A stretch of DNA of 64,000 nucleotides, taken from Curvularia sp. ZM96. Lineage: Eukaryota > Ascomycota > Dothideomycetes > Pleosporales > Pleosporaceae. The position numbers were made by a program, and so were the translations under genes. Below the pieces are notes generated by a model. That model was not told the DNA's origin. It saw only the letters and a program-made list of their open reading frames with translations, and did no database searches. The stretch lies in NCBI GenBank assembly GCA_022457065.1, contig JAJGBQ010000003.1, positions 3,782,001 through 3,846,000 of the forward strand. The letters are read 5' to 3'. Below, one piece after another: positions 22,301-33,837 of this stretch. Within the stretch, counting starts at the first letter, position 1. Each line of letters starts with the position of its first letter.

Positions 22301-24163
22301 TAACAAACCTTCGTTTTGGACCCAATCCGGAGAATATCTAAATACAGCTGGAGACCACGTTCAGCGGAATCCAGCAAGGGCACGTATGACACCGAAGTTC
22401 ACCCTTTTTGAAAAGCTTGCTACGTCCCGCTTTGAAGTTTTCAAGACCTCGGCCGATTCCCAAGTATACATGCGTGATTGAAATGGTAAGAGCATCGCGG
22501 GGATGCCATGTTCTCCACCTCCCTCGGCACCGTCACACCGATCTGTTCATCGTCTGAGAGGTATCCGTTGTTTTGACTTCTAGGGTCTTCTACATAGGGT
22601 TGATGGCCAACCTACTATTGTAGAGTTCCCAATAGCTTGATCGAGACAACGACAGCTTTTTTCTCTGCCCGGAGATTAACCAAAGACATGCAAACGAGCA
22701 GAGAAACTAATCTCGTGAACTAGGACAAGTATCCGATCTATACACTCCAAGTGTAAAGAAGCTAACCCCACAAAAAACCGTTTCATCTACGCGCCCTCCT
22801 CACAAGATTAACATGGCCTTGATGCTTACGCATGCACACACTTGTGTAAAACCCTTTAATTTTTAGCCGCCCGTACTGTTGCCAATCGAGTCATTGTACG
22901 TGGTTAAAAATACAAACACCCGAGCCAAAGCGCTTACGCGTGGGTTTCAATCCCCATGACCCCCGCGTGCTCTATATCTCGATATGCCATACGCAATTTG
23001 GCTGGGCTTGCCTGGTCATGTCACAACACACCACGCTATACCATGGTGTGTTACATCTGTTGTCGAGAGTAAATTGAATGAAAAGGTGGAAGCGCGAAAG
23101 ATGATCGACTGCCGAAAACAAAACGTAGGAAATAGACATTGACGCACTCATCCAGTCTATGTATCTTGATGATGCATGTCATCCTTCTTATCCAGCTATC
23201 AAGTCCTGGAATACAGTGGATATGCTAAGAATTTCCCTTCTCCTCCAACCCTCTTCCCCCTTGTTATCCTTTCTGTCTGTTGAATTGTACATGTCACTCG
23301 CATAGACTAGAATAGACTGTACTAGATTAGAAAGAATAAAAGGGAAGAAAGCGGAATGGCGATAGGATCTTCGGGGCCCCACTACTAGAGAAGGATCCTG
23401 AGTGGTATGAAAGCAGGATCTCAGGTGGTATGAAAGCAGGATCCCAAGTGGTATGAAAGCAGGATCCCAAGTGGTATGAAAGCAGGATCCCAAGTGGTCT
23501 CCTGACTAGTATCCCGAGTGGAATCCTGAGTGGAATCACGCATAGTACCCACAACCGCACACAAGCTACTCACGTTGACAACGACAAAATGACCGATGAA
23601 TATATAATTCCTCCATATCCTTGGCTAACCAAAAAACCCACGGACATGCAATTCCTCCACAGCATCAATGTGAATATCAAGCCAGGGGACAAAAATCAAT
23701 CTTTGGAATAGAAAGAAAAAGATTTGATTTATCCCAACACGATCCAAATTTCGGGGGGGTATCTGAAGAGAAGAACTAAATGCCCGCGGTAAAAGAAAAA
23801 AACAAGTGATGTTACATGTGATATGAGTGCGAAGAAAGATAAAGACAAAGACAAGAAAATGTTTGAAAAGAAGAACAAGAGAAGGACTCTGTCCCTCTTC
23901 TTCTTCTTCCCAATGAATGCACTCCTCCTCCTCCCCGTTTTAAGAACAACTGTCTTGGAACGACGTGTCTGTTCTATGGTAGTTGCACATGCTCCCACTC
24001 GCATGGCTTCATTCTTCTTTTGCATCTCCGTAGCTTCCTCATGCTCTGGCTTCTACAAGCGCCTCCTCCTACTTCTCCAACCTCCTCGGCTTCTCCTCCA
24101 ATTCCTGCAGGCAATGCTGCTGGAGAAGTGGATTGATATACCTGCCATCCATTCATGCAACAT
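22301..24163. other. AT-richer gene-free region
   Basis: 1.9 kb without a supportable gene. Holds a hairpin (arms AACACACCA / TGGTGTGTT with a 10-base spacer, near 23025-23052), the 23-bp minisatellite listed separately, and polypurine/polypyrimidine tracts at 23700-24120 that precede the ICE2 stop codon and are probably its 3' flank. Confidence 0.5.
23392..23506. repeat. 23-bp minisatellite, four copies plus a degenerate fifth
   Basis: Units start at 23392, 23415, 23438, 23461 and 23484. The consensus is close to AGGATCCCAAGTGG followed by TATGAAAGC. Copies 3 and 4 are identical, copies 1 and 2 differ at the CCTGA/CTCAG positions, and copy 5 keeps only the first 14 bases. Shorter GAGTGGAATC-type units continue to about 23537. 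Confidence 0.9.
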
Positions 24164-25598
24164 CTAATCCGTCTTCCAGTGGCTTGTCAACCGGCCGTCG
24201 TCATCGGCATTGGAAATCTTCAGCTCAATAGCATAAAGACCCATGGTGATACCGAGGTTGATCCATCGCCAAAAGTTGCCGCCAGCATCCCCGCCTTGGT
24301 TCGTCCACCACTCGCCCGTCACTGCACTGCCATCGCCACCGTTTCCGCTAGCAAAGTGCTGCATGAGCAGACTGGTGTAGACGGCAATGATGATGCTCGG
24401 GCTGAACCACGTCAGGAAACCAAGAATCTTGGATGTCTCGTCGTCGTCGTCTAAACTGGGCTCCTGTGACAGGGCACGAGCACCACTTTCTCTGATGGCT
24501 GGTATAATGCGAGCCGCGGCATACATGACAAAGACACGGTAGGCCAGGGAGATGATGACCGAGGGCGTGATGGTCATGATGGCGCCGACCATGAGGTTGA
24601 AGCCAGTGTGGGCAATGGTGGGCAGGGAACCAAGAGCGTGAAGAAGCGTCGTGTACGATGCCATAATGATGGGAGGTAATGGAGGCAGTGCGGGCTCATA
24701 CGAAGCACTAGCCTCAGTTGCCGAGCCCGGAGAAGGCTGATAATCGGTGAAGATCTGATAAATGCAGAGCGTAACATAGGCAAACTTTGGTGGTAAGCAA
24801 CGGAAGGAAAGCGTTCAAGGGACCAAAACTCACCAAAAGAGAAGACTCAACCGGGTTGCCTCGTGCACTGACAATGCCCCAGCCGCCAAGGAAGATGGCA
24901 GTGGTGATGGCGACGCCAATGAGGATGGCGTCAACGTTGCTAATCTCAGGGAAGGTGGTGATGCGCCACAGAAAGTAGACAGAGGTGGAAATAATGGACG
25001 CCGAGGTGATGAGGAGGCCAATCTGCAAAGAAATTTGTTAGCAACGCTCGTCGTGGATTCATAGAAATCTCACCATCCAGCTATCGCCGCGCTCCCGATT
25101 CACCACCCATCGTGTAATCTGACCTGCGGCTTGAATGACCAACAGACTGCAAAAGCCCTCGGCCACCTGGAATACAGGCGTGCTGTATCTCAGTGTCTTG
25201 TCCCAGGCACCTATCGAGACGCTCTGCAACAAGCCCTCGGATCCAAATATCCAGTCATGCACACTGGTAAAGTCGGCCCTCTTGCCGCCAAAGGTGCGCT
25301 CGACCCAGCCCGAGTTGTTGTCGGCATCAATCGAAAACTTGTTCAGACTCCAGATCAACAGGGTGGGGATTGCCAGCCACTGCGCCCAAGCGACGACGTT
25401 ACACAAAAACCATCGGAAGCGCGACGAGTTTGGCGTGGCCAAGCGGAGGATCGAGTAGACAAAGTAGTATGCGCTGAGGGACAGGGAAAAGGCCAAGCCG
25501 CATGTCCGACCACCAATGTCGAAGGCGAGAGGGATGGTAAAGATGATGGCGCCCAGAAAGGTCGTGGACGAGACTACTCTCGTTACTGTAGACCACAT
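24164..25598 (-). CDS. ICE2: ICE2-family endoplasmic reticulum membrane protein
   Basis: Multi-spanning ER membrane protein; the yeast homologue is needed for cortical ER organisation and lipid homeostasis. Three exons: 25598-25074, 25022-24834, 24784-24164 (introns 51 and 49 bp, all phase 0), 444 aa. Family-like N terminus: hydrophobic helix then IPLAFDIGGRTCGLAFSLSL..YY; further helices in each exon (for example AILIGVAITTAIFLGGW and SPSIIIAVYTSLLMQHF). The C-terminal part has the VFVMYAAARIIPAIRES segment seen in the family. Assigned from the recognisable N-terminal pattern and topology. Head to head with MYG1. Confidence 0.8.
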
Positions 25599-26294
25599 GT
25601 GCGGACGCCGTCGTCGCCAAGCTCGTGCAGCGACGAGCCTGGCGGGTGACGTGGGCGACGGTGGTCAAGGAAAAGAGGCGCGGGTGCAGCAGTCGCGCAG
25701 TCGGCGCGGAGAGGCTGGAAGGGAATCCCTCGGGGGGCGAGGGAGCGGGAGAGCGGGCGGCGTGGTCGAAGTTGAGCGGACAGCGGGTTGGTGTGCTGTT
25801 GGCTATCGACTATCTTCACGTGTCAATTTCGCCTAGCAGTGTAGCGCTTGAGCTTTGCGGGCGGCTGATGCTGACTAGCTGCAATCCTCGAGACAGCAAC
25901 CTGCAGAAACCAGGGACAAGAGACGGGGCCTTGGTACGGCGCTGGCAAGGCACCTGGAATGCGTTTATATGGGTGGTTGGTTATGTGTGTACAGTGTGGG
26001 TGTACAGAGGGGAGTGTCGGCTGCTCGCGTGCGCACCCTTGGAATCACGACAGGGAACGGAACCACGGCACAGGGCTAGGCGATGGCGTGCTGTTTTGGT
26101 GATGCGTCTTTGCCGCCGCTGGTCCTGGCCGTCTGTCTCGATGGCGGAGCGAGGCTTGGGTCTGATGGTGTTGTTGCGCACAGCTTTTTGATGCCGACAT
26201 GGGTGTGCTGGACAGAGCTCAGATGGCACCCCACTAGTGCCCGTAGAGAAGAAATGCGCCAAGCCTGCGCCCGCTGCGGGACCCTCACCCTCTG
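25599..26294. other. shared promoter region of ICE2 and MYG1
   Basis: About 700 bp between divergent housekeeping genes, GC-rich on the ICE2 side. Open frames here are not convincing. No known element identified. Confidence 0.45.
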
Positions 26295-27560
26295 ATGCCT
26301 GTCGCCAAAGGGTTTTACTACATAGCGACTACAGCAGCCCTCAATCGCATACACAATCGTCGTTGTTTATTCAATACGTTTGTCAGAACCTTCTCGAGAG
26401 CACACAAACCATATAGACGCCCTTACCTTGCATACTCTGCCCGAACAATGGCTTCTGAAAACCCCACCAAGAGACTCAAGACGGATGCGCCCTTGATCGG
26501 AACGCACAAGTAGGTCGATGGAGATTGAGGATATATACACAGGACTGACTCCAATAGCGGCCACTTCCACGCCGATGAAGCCCTCGCCGTCTCCATGCTG
26601 CAGCTCCTTCCTGCCTACCGCGACTCTCAGCTCGTCCGCACCCGCGACCCCGCCGTCCTGGCCGAATGCCACACGGTTGTAGATGTGGGCGGCGAGTACG
26701 ACGACAGCAAGAGGCGCTACGACCACCACCAGCGTGGCTTCGAGGTAGTGTTTCCAGGTCACCAGACTAAACTGTCTTCTGCGGGACTCGTCTACATGCA
26801 CTTTGGCAAGGACATCATCACTGCTGTCACCGGACTGCAGGGACCCGACCGCGATCTGCTCTACGAGAAGATTTACAACGACTTCATCGAGGCTTTTGAC
26901 GCCAACGACAACGGCATCAACGTCATTTCCCCCAAGGATCTCGAGAAGGCGGGACTGGAGAAGAAGTTTGAGGACCGTGGCTTCAGCATCGCCAGCGTCG
27001 TCAACCGCTACAACTATGGCCCCAAGTCTCCTCTCGCTGACGAAGCCAAGACGCCCGAGGCCAAACAGGCCGAAGAAGACATGCGCTTCATGACGGCGTC
27101 TCGCTTTGTCGGCGAGCAGTTCCGCTTCGAGCTGATTGACCGCGCTGAATCGTGGCTCCCTGCACGCCACCAGGTCAAGCAGGCCTACGACAGCCGTCTC
27201 CAGTATGATGCTCAGGGACGCATCTTGGTGCTTCCCGAAGGTATGCCCTGGGCTGACCACCTGTACACGCTGGAGAAGGAGACTGCGCAGCCCGAGGGCG
27301 TTGCCCCGCAGGTGCTCTACGTGCTCTTCCCTGAGGACAAGCCAGAGGGCAAGTGGCGCATCCGTGCTGTGAGCAAGGAGAATGGCGGCTTTGAGAACCG
27401 CAAGGACCTTCCCGACGCCTGGAAGGGCGTGCGGGATGAGCAGCTTGACCAGGTATCCGGCATTCCCGGATGCGTCTTTGTACACGCTGCTGGCTTCATT
27501 GGAGGCAACAAGACGTTTGATGGTGCGCTGGCTATGGCGCAGAAGGCGCTGGAGTTGTAA
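26295..27560 (+). CDS. MYG1: MYG1-family (UPF0160) 3'-5' RNA exonuclease
   Basis: DHH-type metal-dependent exonuclease family; the human protein acts in nucleolus and mitochondria. Two exons: 26295-26509 and 26558-27560 (48-bp intron). The conserved opening THNGHFHADEALA is created by the splice; DVGGEYDDSKRRYDHHQRGF carries the DHH motif. Family-typical blocks SSAGLVYMHFG, AFDANDNGI and the C-terminal GCVFVHAAGFIGGNKT are present. Two starts are possible: ATG at 26448 gives 354 aa, the usual cytosolic/nuclear length; in-frame ATG at 26295 adds 51 residues rich in Arg/Lys with no acidic residue, which looks like a mitochondrial presequence. The longer start is given as the feature boundary; the shorter may be used as well. 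Confidence 0.92.
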
Positions 27561-28502
27561 GGGCTGGTGAGTCAGTGGGTTGGATGAAGCAACGACAGTT
27601 GCTTTTCACATTGCATATAGCATTGTTTGGCGTTTTGGCACCTCATATCAAAAGTTATGATACCACCATGCGGGGCATGGTTCTGGATAGAATCACGGAA
27701 TGGCCACGATTTCGGCAAGTAACTTTGGCGTATAAACTACCTTTCCGGCTCCATGCTTGTGATGTACCCATACATGTACCTACATGTACGTACCATAGAC
27801 GAGGCTGGATGACAGCGGGATCGCACAAGGCGACAAGAAGACCCTGGATCTGTGTGGCAAGCGTCAGGAACCCCACGCCCTGCGTCCAGCGTCGACCAAC
27901 AAGAGGCGTGTAATTGGACGGCCAACGTCATCCGGCGAGAGTCGGATGGATTAGCCAAAGGGCGCACACGACTCGGAAACACTTCTTGCATGTGATAGGC
28001 CGAAAGGGGCAAGGTGGCGAAGACTCTGCCCGTCGGCCGGAGTTGCGCCCATGGAAGCATCTCGGTACCCCAGTTTCAACTTTTTTGCCCGTCAGCAAAT
28101 CACGCTCTCTTCTTCATTTACTTTTGCTGCCAGCGCATAATTTCTCCAGCTGTGCACACCGCATCTCAAGAAACACCCCTCGATACTCCTGTCTGATTGC
28201 AAGTCGCAAGGAACCCGCAGCGCACGAGCGGTGAAAAGCGTTGAGCATATCCCGTTCCCCCCGGCGATCGTTTATCGCGCACGGCTTGCTCGCTGGCTTT
28301 ACCGACATTCCTACGCCTCGCCTTTTACGCTCCCTCACGTCCAGCCCACCATAAACCCACAACGAGCGCCCACCAATCCATCGCGCCTTAATAATTTCAC
28401 ATCACCAGTCCTCGCACACCAAACACCTTTCGCGCCGTCCAGCAACGCGTACACAGATACCGAACCCGTTGCCGAGCTTATCAGTCGGCACACGACCACA
28501 CA
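27561..28502. other. intergenic region
   Basis: 942 bp between two + strand genes; holds the MYG1 3' end and the UPS2 promoter. The region 28250-28500 is pyrimidine- and CA-rich, like a 5' leader. No gene seen. Confidence 0.5.
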
Positions 28503-29210
28503 ATGAAGTACTTCCAGCAGTCGATTGACTTTGACTACTCATGGGAGGAGGTCTCGACGAGCAACTGGCGGAAATACGGCCCTTGGAACGAGAAGACGCC
28601 TCATGTCATTGCCGTCGACACCATCAGCCGCTCCGTAGACCCGGCGACAGGAATTGTAAGTGACTCCTTTCACGTGCTAAAAGCATCGCGACTCCTTCGT
28701 CGCAAAGTGGGGCACCTGCGCAATCATCATTGCAAGCAGACTACTAACATACAATAGCTGCGAACAGAGCGCCTCATTACCTGCCGGCAATCAACACCAA
28801 AATGGATCCAGTCTATTCTCGGCGGCCAGGACACGTCCATGGTCTACGAGACCTCCTATGTCGACCCCGTCGCCAAGAAGCTCACCCTCTGCTCCATGAA
28901 CATGACCTGGTCTGACCTCCTCAACGTACGCGAAACATGTACCTACCAACCCGCTGCCTCCTCTCCTGACTCCAAGACCTCCTTCACCCAAAGGGCGGAG
29001 ATCACCGCGCTCTGCGGTGGCTGGCAGAAGATCAAGAACAGCATCGAGCAGTTTACTGTCGAGCGTTTCCAGCAAAATGCCGCAAAGGGCAAGGAGGGCT
29101 TTGAGATGGTCCTCGAGAGGGCGCGCCAGGTTTTCCAGGAGCAGAGGGAGATTCTCAAGCTCCAGCAGGCGCAGCAGGACAGCCAGATCCTGAGGCACGC
29201 AAAGATCTGA
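28503..29210 (+). CDS. UPS2: UPS2-type PRELI/MSF1 domain lipid transfer protein
   Basis: Mitochondrial intermembrane-space lipid transfer protein; with Mdm35 the yeast homologue moves phosphatidylserine between outer and inner membranes. Two exons: 28503-28655 and 28758-29210 (102-bp intron, phase 0, donor GTAAGT), 201 aa. Begins MKYFQQSIDFDYSWEEV, the usual start of this subfamily rather than of UPS1. Conserved features: HVIAVDTISR, LRTERLITCRQSTPKW, NMTWSDLLNVRET, and a C-terminal helix with GKEGFEMVLER. A Gln/Lys-rich coiled tail follows. Confidence 0.92.
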
Positions 29211-31168
29211 GAGGCTGCGTGAAAGATCGTGCTTCTTTGGTCAACATGTTGGCTCGCAAGTGCTGCGAGTTCTCCATCCATTGAGTCATCTCGACTCTTA
29301 GTCATCCACCCCTGCATCCGACTGCACTCGCCAGTCGTAGACTCGCCCCATCTCAACTCTCTTCACGACTTTCCTTTACCTCTTGTGTTTTCAGCGTTCA
29401 CGTAATTTAGACGCGCGGGATTTTGATTTTATTTAAAAGGTCGATTCGACCACACGGCGTTATGAAACAAAAGCATAGGGAGAGAGGCGAAGATACCCTT
29501 TCCGTCATGCTTTTAGGGAGCATTAGACGCTTTGAAAGCAGCGCAGTAGAGATGATTGAACATACACAGAACTAGAAAGTTACTCAACAAGTTGTTTGAA
29601 ATAAATTTGTTCTTCTCCATTCTCTACACCAACGTCTGCCTTTCTCTACCGTTGTGCGATGCGATGCTACAGTGCTGAAGAACAGGGGAAGTCTACGAAC
29701 CCCCACACCCCACCAACTCGATTCTCCAGCTCGCCTCATTCTGTCATTCTGACTCATCCCTGCACTCTTCTTCACTCTCCACACAGCCTGTTCCCGAGTC
29801 AAACTATACCTTGTTCATTAGGACATGATGCCTGCATTGCGATTCGACATCATCGTCGTGACTATCATACTCTCTTACTCATAGACAATACACCAGTGAT
29901 GAAATGCGACTATACGAATGACGTTCCGTGGGTGACATAAGAATCCTCCACGTGCCGTCTTAGGACCTGGCTGGCTGGCGCTTCTTCTGGCTCCGCGGGC
30001 GACACTCTAGAAGCCACCAAGATTGGTCCAGGAGAATAAAAAGGTTTGGCCACAACTGGTCAGCATGACACAAGTGCCAGTTCGCTGCTGTCGACTAGGA
30101 CGCTAACACTGGAACGGCCAGTCGACGGGCGCCAACCTTTCACCGCTGCACGTCGGCCTAGGAGAAGCTAACCAACGGCGCGAAACTGCAATCGCACCGG
30201 GGGCTGCCAAAGGTGTGCCAAATGACGCACGGAACGAATGTGGAAATGGCCCTGACAGCCAGGAGTCTGCACGTACAATCAGTCGTCCAGCATGAGAGAA
30301 TGACGAGATGCTGAGATCATGCAAGCAGCACGATCCCCATGATTACCATCATAGACCTTTTTTTTATATCTACACCCACTTGCTTTATTTTTCTTCTACC
30401 TACAACAACGCCCCAAAAATAGCAGCGTCCAACCCCCTCCCCTCAGATGCGTCCACAAGGTCCATCCTCCTGACTCTCACACAAACACCAATATCTGGGA
30501 CGCTTGCGCAACCACACATGCACCCGGTGATCTGAACAGCGTCTAAGCGGCGGGGGGAGGGGCGCAAGGTGCCCCATTTTGTGACCCTCAGAACCGTGGA
30601 ATGATCGCTGTAATCCACACTTTTTGCCCGTATTTGCCCAAGACAGCAAGTCGGTGCGGGTGTCATGTCTGTTCTCGCGCGCGACCTCCCCCTTAGGCAC
30701 CAGAAAATGGGTAGCGAGGAGTTTAATTAAATCAGTTTTTTTGTTGGCGACCAGATGGGGTGCGCGGGGTGGGGGGGAAACCGGGCACTATTGATTTTTG
30801 GCGGGGGGTTTTGTGGAAATTACATGGCCCCGTTGTGAGAGGGATGGGTCAGTGGTAGCGAAGGGCAGCAAAGTATATGAGGGCAGGGGTGAAGATGGGT
30901 TTGTACGACCACGAGCCGAGAGGGGGTTTGGTGTAACAACACGATGCTCCGACCTTCATGTCTTTGACTGACGAGGGTGTTCACGCGTACTTTGGTGAAT
31001 ACCCTAACGTGCGGGGTTAGCTCGGCCCGACAACTACTTTCATCCAATGAACTTCATCCCTTGACTATCTGAACGTGACTTTATATCCTACAACGCCAAT
31101 GAGCATGATAATCAGCCTGTAAAGTTGCATAGAAGAGCTTACCCAGTCCCGGTTCTTCACGTCCAGCC
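29211..31168. other. gene-free region
   Basis: About 2 kb. Frames at 29659-29940 and 30308-30535 are short, pyrimidine-driven and without family. Contains homopolymer-rich sequence at 30358-30366 (T) and 30760-30815 (G tracts). No gene or mobile element recognised. Confidence 0.5.
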
Positions 31169-32074
31169 ATGTCCACTCTCGAACAAAACATCCGTCAAAC
31201 CCTAGACCTTCTCCTCCCCGAGATCCAAAAGCGGCACCAAGAATCCCCAGACAACCCCATCATCCTAGGCATCACAGGACTCCAGGGTTCAGGAAAATCC
31301 ACCTGGGCAGCCACTCTTGTCCGGCTCTTGACGCAGGAGCACGGGTTATACAGCATCACTGTCTCCCTCGACGACTTCTACAAGACGCATTCGGAGCTCG
31401 AGGCTCGCCGAGACAAAGACCCAGAGAATAAACTGTACCGCACGCGCGGCCAACCAGGAACTCATGATGAACATCTGGCCCAGGATTTTTTCCGCAAGCT
31501 AAGAGAAGCACCAGCCGAGTCCTCGCAACAACAACTCAAGATCCCCAGCTTCGACAAGAGCCGCTTCAACGGCGCCGGCGACCGCGCCCCAGAATCCCAA
31601 TGGCCACTCATATCCCGCAAGCCCGCCGTCATCGTCTTCGAAGGCTGGTGTCTCGGCTTCCAGCCCGTGTCCGCCTCCCTCATTGAAGAAAAACACAGTT
31701 TAGCTATCCAAGGCCGTCTCCCCATCAACACGCCCGCTCAGCACAAAATCCCCCATTTACTAGAAGTCAATGAGTGTCTGAAGCGGTACTGTGCTTCTTT
31801 CATGGGACCACAACATTTCGATTTCTTTGTTCATATTGATACTGAGGATTTAAGGAATGTGTATAGGTGGCGACTGGAGCAGGAGAGGAAGTTGAGGGAG
31901 GAGAGGGGCGAGGGCATGACGGATGAGGAGGTGAGGGCGTTTGTGGATGGGTATATGCCGAGTTATGAGATTTATCTGGATCAGTTGAGGGAGGGGTTGT
32001 TTGGGGAGAAGGGGAGGATGGTGAGGGTTGTGTTGGATGTGGAGAGGAGGGTGGTGAAGAGGGAGGTGCTTTGA
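31169..32074 (+). CDS. TDA10: TDA10-type P-loop kinase (D-glycerate 3-kinase-like)
   Basis: ATP-binding kinase-like protein related to plant D-glycerate 3-kinase and the yeast Tda10/YGR205W protein. Intronless, 301 aa, usual length. Walker A GLQGSGKST near residue 38; the family motif SLDDFYKTH near residue 70 follows, then LYRTRGQPGTHD; VIVFEGWCLGF holds the Walker B-like segment. The C-terminal segment VRAFVDGYMPSYEIYLDQL is family-typical. The real substrate of fungal members is not established. Confidence 0.9.
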   Translation: MSTLEQNIRQTLDLLLPEIQKRHQESPDNPIILGITGLQGSGKSTWAATLVRLLTQEHGLYSITVSLDDFYKTHSELEARRDKDPENKLYRTRGQPGTHDEHLAQDFFRKLREAPAESSQQQLKIPSFDKSRFNGAGDRAPESQWPLISRKPAVIVFEGWCLGFQPVSASLIEEKHSLAIQGRLPINTPAQHKIPHLLEVNECLKRYCASFMGPQHFDFFVHIDTEDLRNVYRWRLEQERKLREERGEGMTDEEVRAFVDGYMPSYEIYLDQLREGLFGEKGRMVRVVLDVERRVVKREVL

Positions 32075-32806
32075 GAGTTTACTTCTAGGATGGTATGTTT
32101 GAGCGTGTGCGATGGTGGGACGCGAAGGCTTTGATGTTGGATTGGTGGCATGGTTTGTGTCCTTTTTTTTTCTTCCTTCTCCTTCTGGTGACCATAGGAA
32201 GACAGAAGGGGGACGGGAATATTGTGGCGATTGGAGAATAGACATTGTGTACGTGGTTGGCCTCGGTTGTGGAGTCTGTGGGACGTGATAGAAGGTCTTT
32301 GTAACATGAGTCCACTATGTCTGCAGTAAATGTGCTGCTTTCATGTCGGGGGAGCTGAACCATACAAAGAATTGTAGTGGTAATAGCAACAACTACTCTT
32401 TGTGGGACCAGTTCCTTTGGATTGATTCTTTGACGATAGCAAGAAAAAAAACATTCTTGTATCTGCCTCGCATACGTCCATCGTGAACTAGGCAACAAGG
32501 CTGACATTCCTCTATGATTTTCTTTAGCTCTATTACAAAGACATGCTAGGCATGAGCGCATTACTTAGAGGCATTAGCACAGCGCCTTTACCTACCCAGC
32601 TGAACGTAACGTGCTCAGCCACAGCCCACCCTCAATCATCACTGTGCGAATCCACAAACGACCTCGGCAGCGCTGACATGATATAAATTAACTCCATAAT
32701 ATCACAACGAGGCGCAGTAGTGCCGGCTGACAGTTGAGTGTTGGAAGTAACACAAAACATCTGCCCACCCCACCACACACACAACCTAGGTAGTACCTTC
32801 CGAGCC
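32075..32806. other. intergenic region
   Basis: 732 bp between two + strand genes; no gene seen. Confidence 0.5.
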
Positions 32807-33598
32807 ATGACCACGTCGCACCAACCAGCAACCAGCGCCACAGCTGCATCACCCTCCGCCCTACCTCTCTTAGACGTCAACAGCTCCAAACCAGTCCGCT
32901 ATGGCGTACTACTCTTCCCCGGCTTCCAGGCGCTGGACGTCTTCGGGCCTCTCGACGTCTTCAACTCGCTTGCCATGCTCTACAGCTACCCTACCAAGCT
33001 GACCATGCTGGCCAAGACGACTGATCCCGTGGAAACCTCGCACCAACGCGCCGGCAACATGATGTTCTCGCACCCTGACACAGACGTCTCGCAGAGCATG
33101 ATGGTAACCACCACGTTTGAACAGCAACTCAAGCTGCAAGAAGCGACAGCCGCGGGAGAAGAAAACCCCGAGGCTATCGACGTCCTGATTGTACCTGGGG
33201 GTGTGGGAACCCGCGGCGACATGAGTGCCGAGATCGACTTTATAAAGAAGATTTATCCCAGTTTAAAAGCCATCTTGTGCGTGTGTACGGGCGCGACTAT
33301 CCTGGCGCGCTCGGGCGTACTGGATGGACGCCGCGCCACGACCAATAAGCGTGCGTTTGGCTGGGCGACCAGCACGGGACCGAATGTTAAGTGGGTTGCT
33401 GAGGCGAGATGGGTTGTCGATGGGAATATTGTAACGGGCTCGGGGATTAGTGCGGGCATCGATGCTACGTATGCGTTTGTGGGGTTGAATTACGGAGAGC
33501 AGATTGCGCAGGAGTTGGCGGATAGTGCAGAGTATGTGAGGTGGACGGATCCGGACCATGATCCGTTTGCAAAGAGGTGGAATGCGGGTGGTTCTTGA
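32807..33598 (+). CDS. DJ-1/PfpI family protein (class I glutamine amidotransferase-like)
   Basis: Intronless, 263 aa from ATG at 32807; the frame is open to 32738 but the downstream ATG is the better start because conserved sequence begins soon after. Core features of the DJ-1/PfpI fold: YGVLLFPGFQALDVFGPLDVF, VLIVPGGVGTRG, and the nucleophile elbow ILCVCTGATILARSGVLDGRRAT with the reactive Cys followed by Thr-Gly. Nearest in character to isonitrile hydratase-like/ThiJ proteins. Substrate unknown. The first 25 residues are Ala/Ser/Thr-rich and variable. Confidence 0.9.
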   Translation: MTTSHQPATSATAASPSALPLLDVNSSKPVRYGVLLFPGFQALDVFGPLDVFNSLAMLYSYPTKLTMLAKTTDPVETSHQRAGNMMFSHPDTDVSQSMMVTTTFEQQLKLQEATAAGEENPEAIDVLIVPGGVGTRGDMSAEIDFIKKIYPSLKAILCVCTGATILARSGVLDGRRATTNKRAFGWATSTGPNVKWVAEARWVVDGNIVTGSGISAGIDATYAFVGLNYGEQIAQELADSAEYVRWTDPDHDPFAKRWNAGGS

Positions 33599-33837
33599 GA
33601 GCGTATAAGTCTCTTACTGGAAAGAGAGTTGGTGAGCGATTCACCTACATTTATGTTTTGCTGGTTTGTAGCATACTATTGTTACGACGTGTTTCACTGC
33701 TATTACAATAACAAACAAATATCACTATTGATTACTCTCACCGGACTTTTACGAGCTTGACTATGCTGTCAACTATTCTAACGAGCAGTCCACTACAACT
33801 CTCCAACTGGAATCGTTCTTAACACTCAACATAAAAA

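Noticed and set aside
23025..23052. Hairpin with 9-bp perfect arms
   Set aside because: Kept only as part of the gene-free region; arms this short are expected by chance and no gene end lies near enough for a terminator role.
23823..24167. 114-codon + frame next to ICE2
   Set aside because: Made of poly-purine and poly-pyrimidine tracts; overlaps the 3' flank of ICE2.
26367..27485. 372-codon minus frame opposite MYG1
   Set aside because: Shadow of the strongly conserved MYG1 gene on the + strand.
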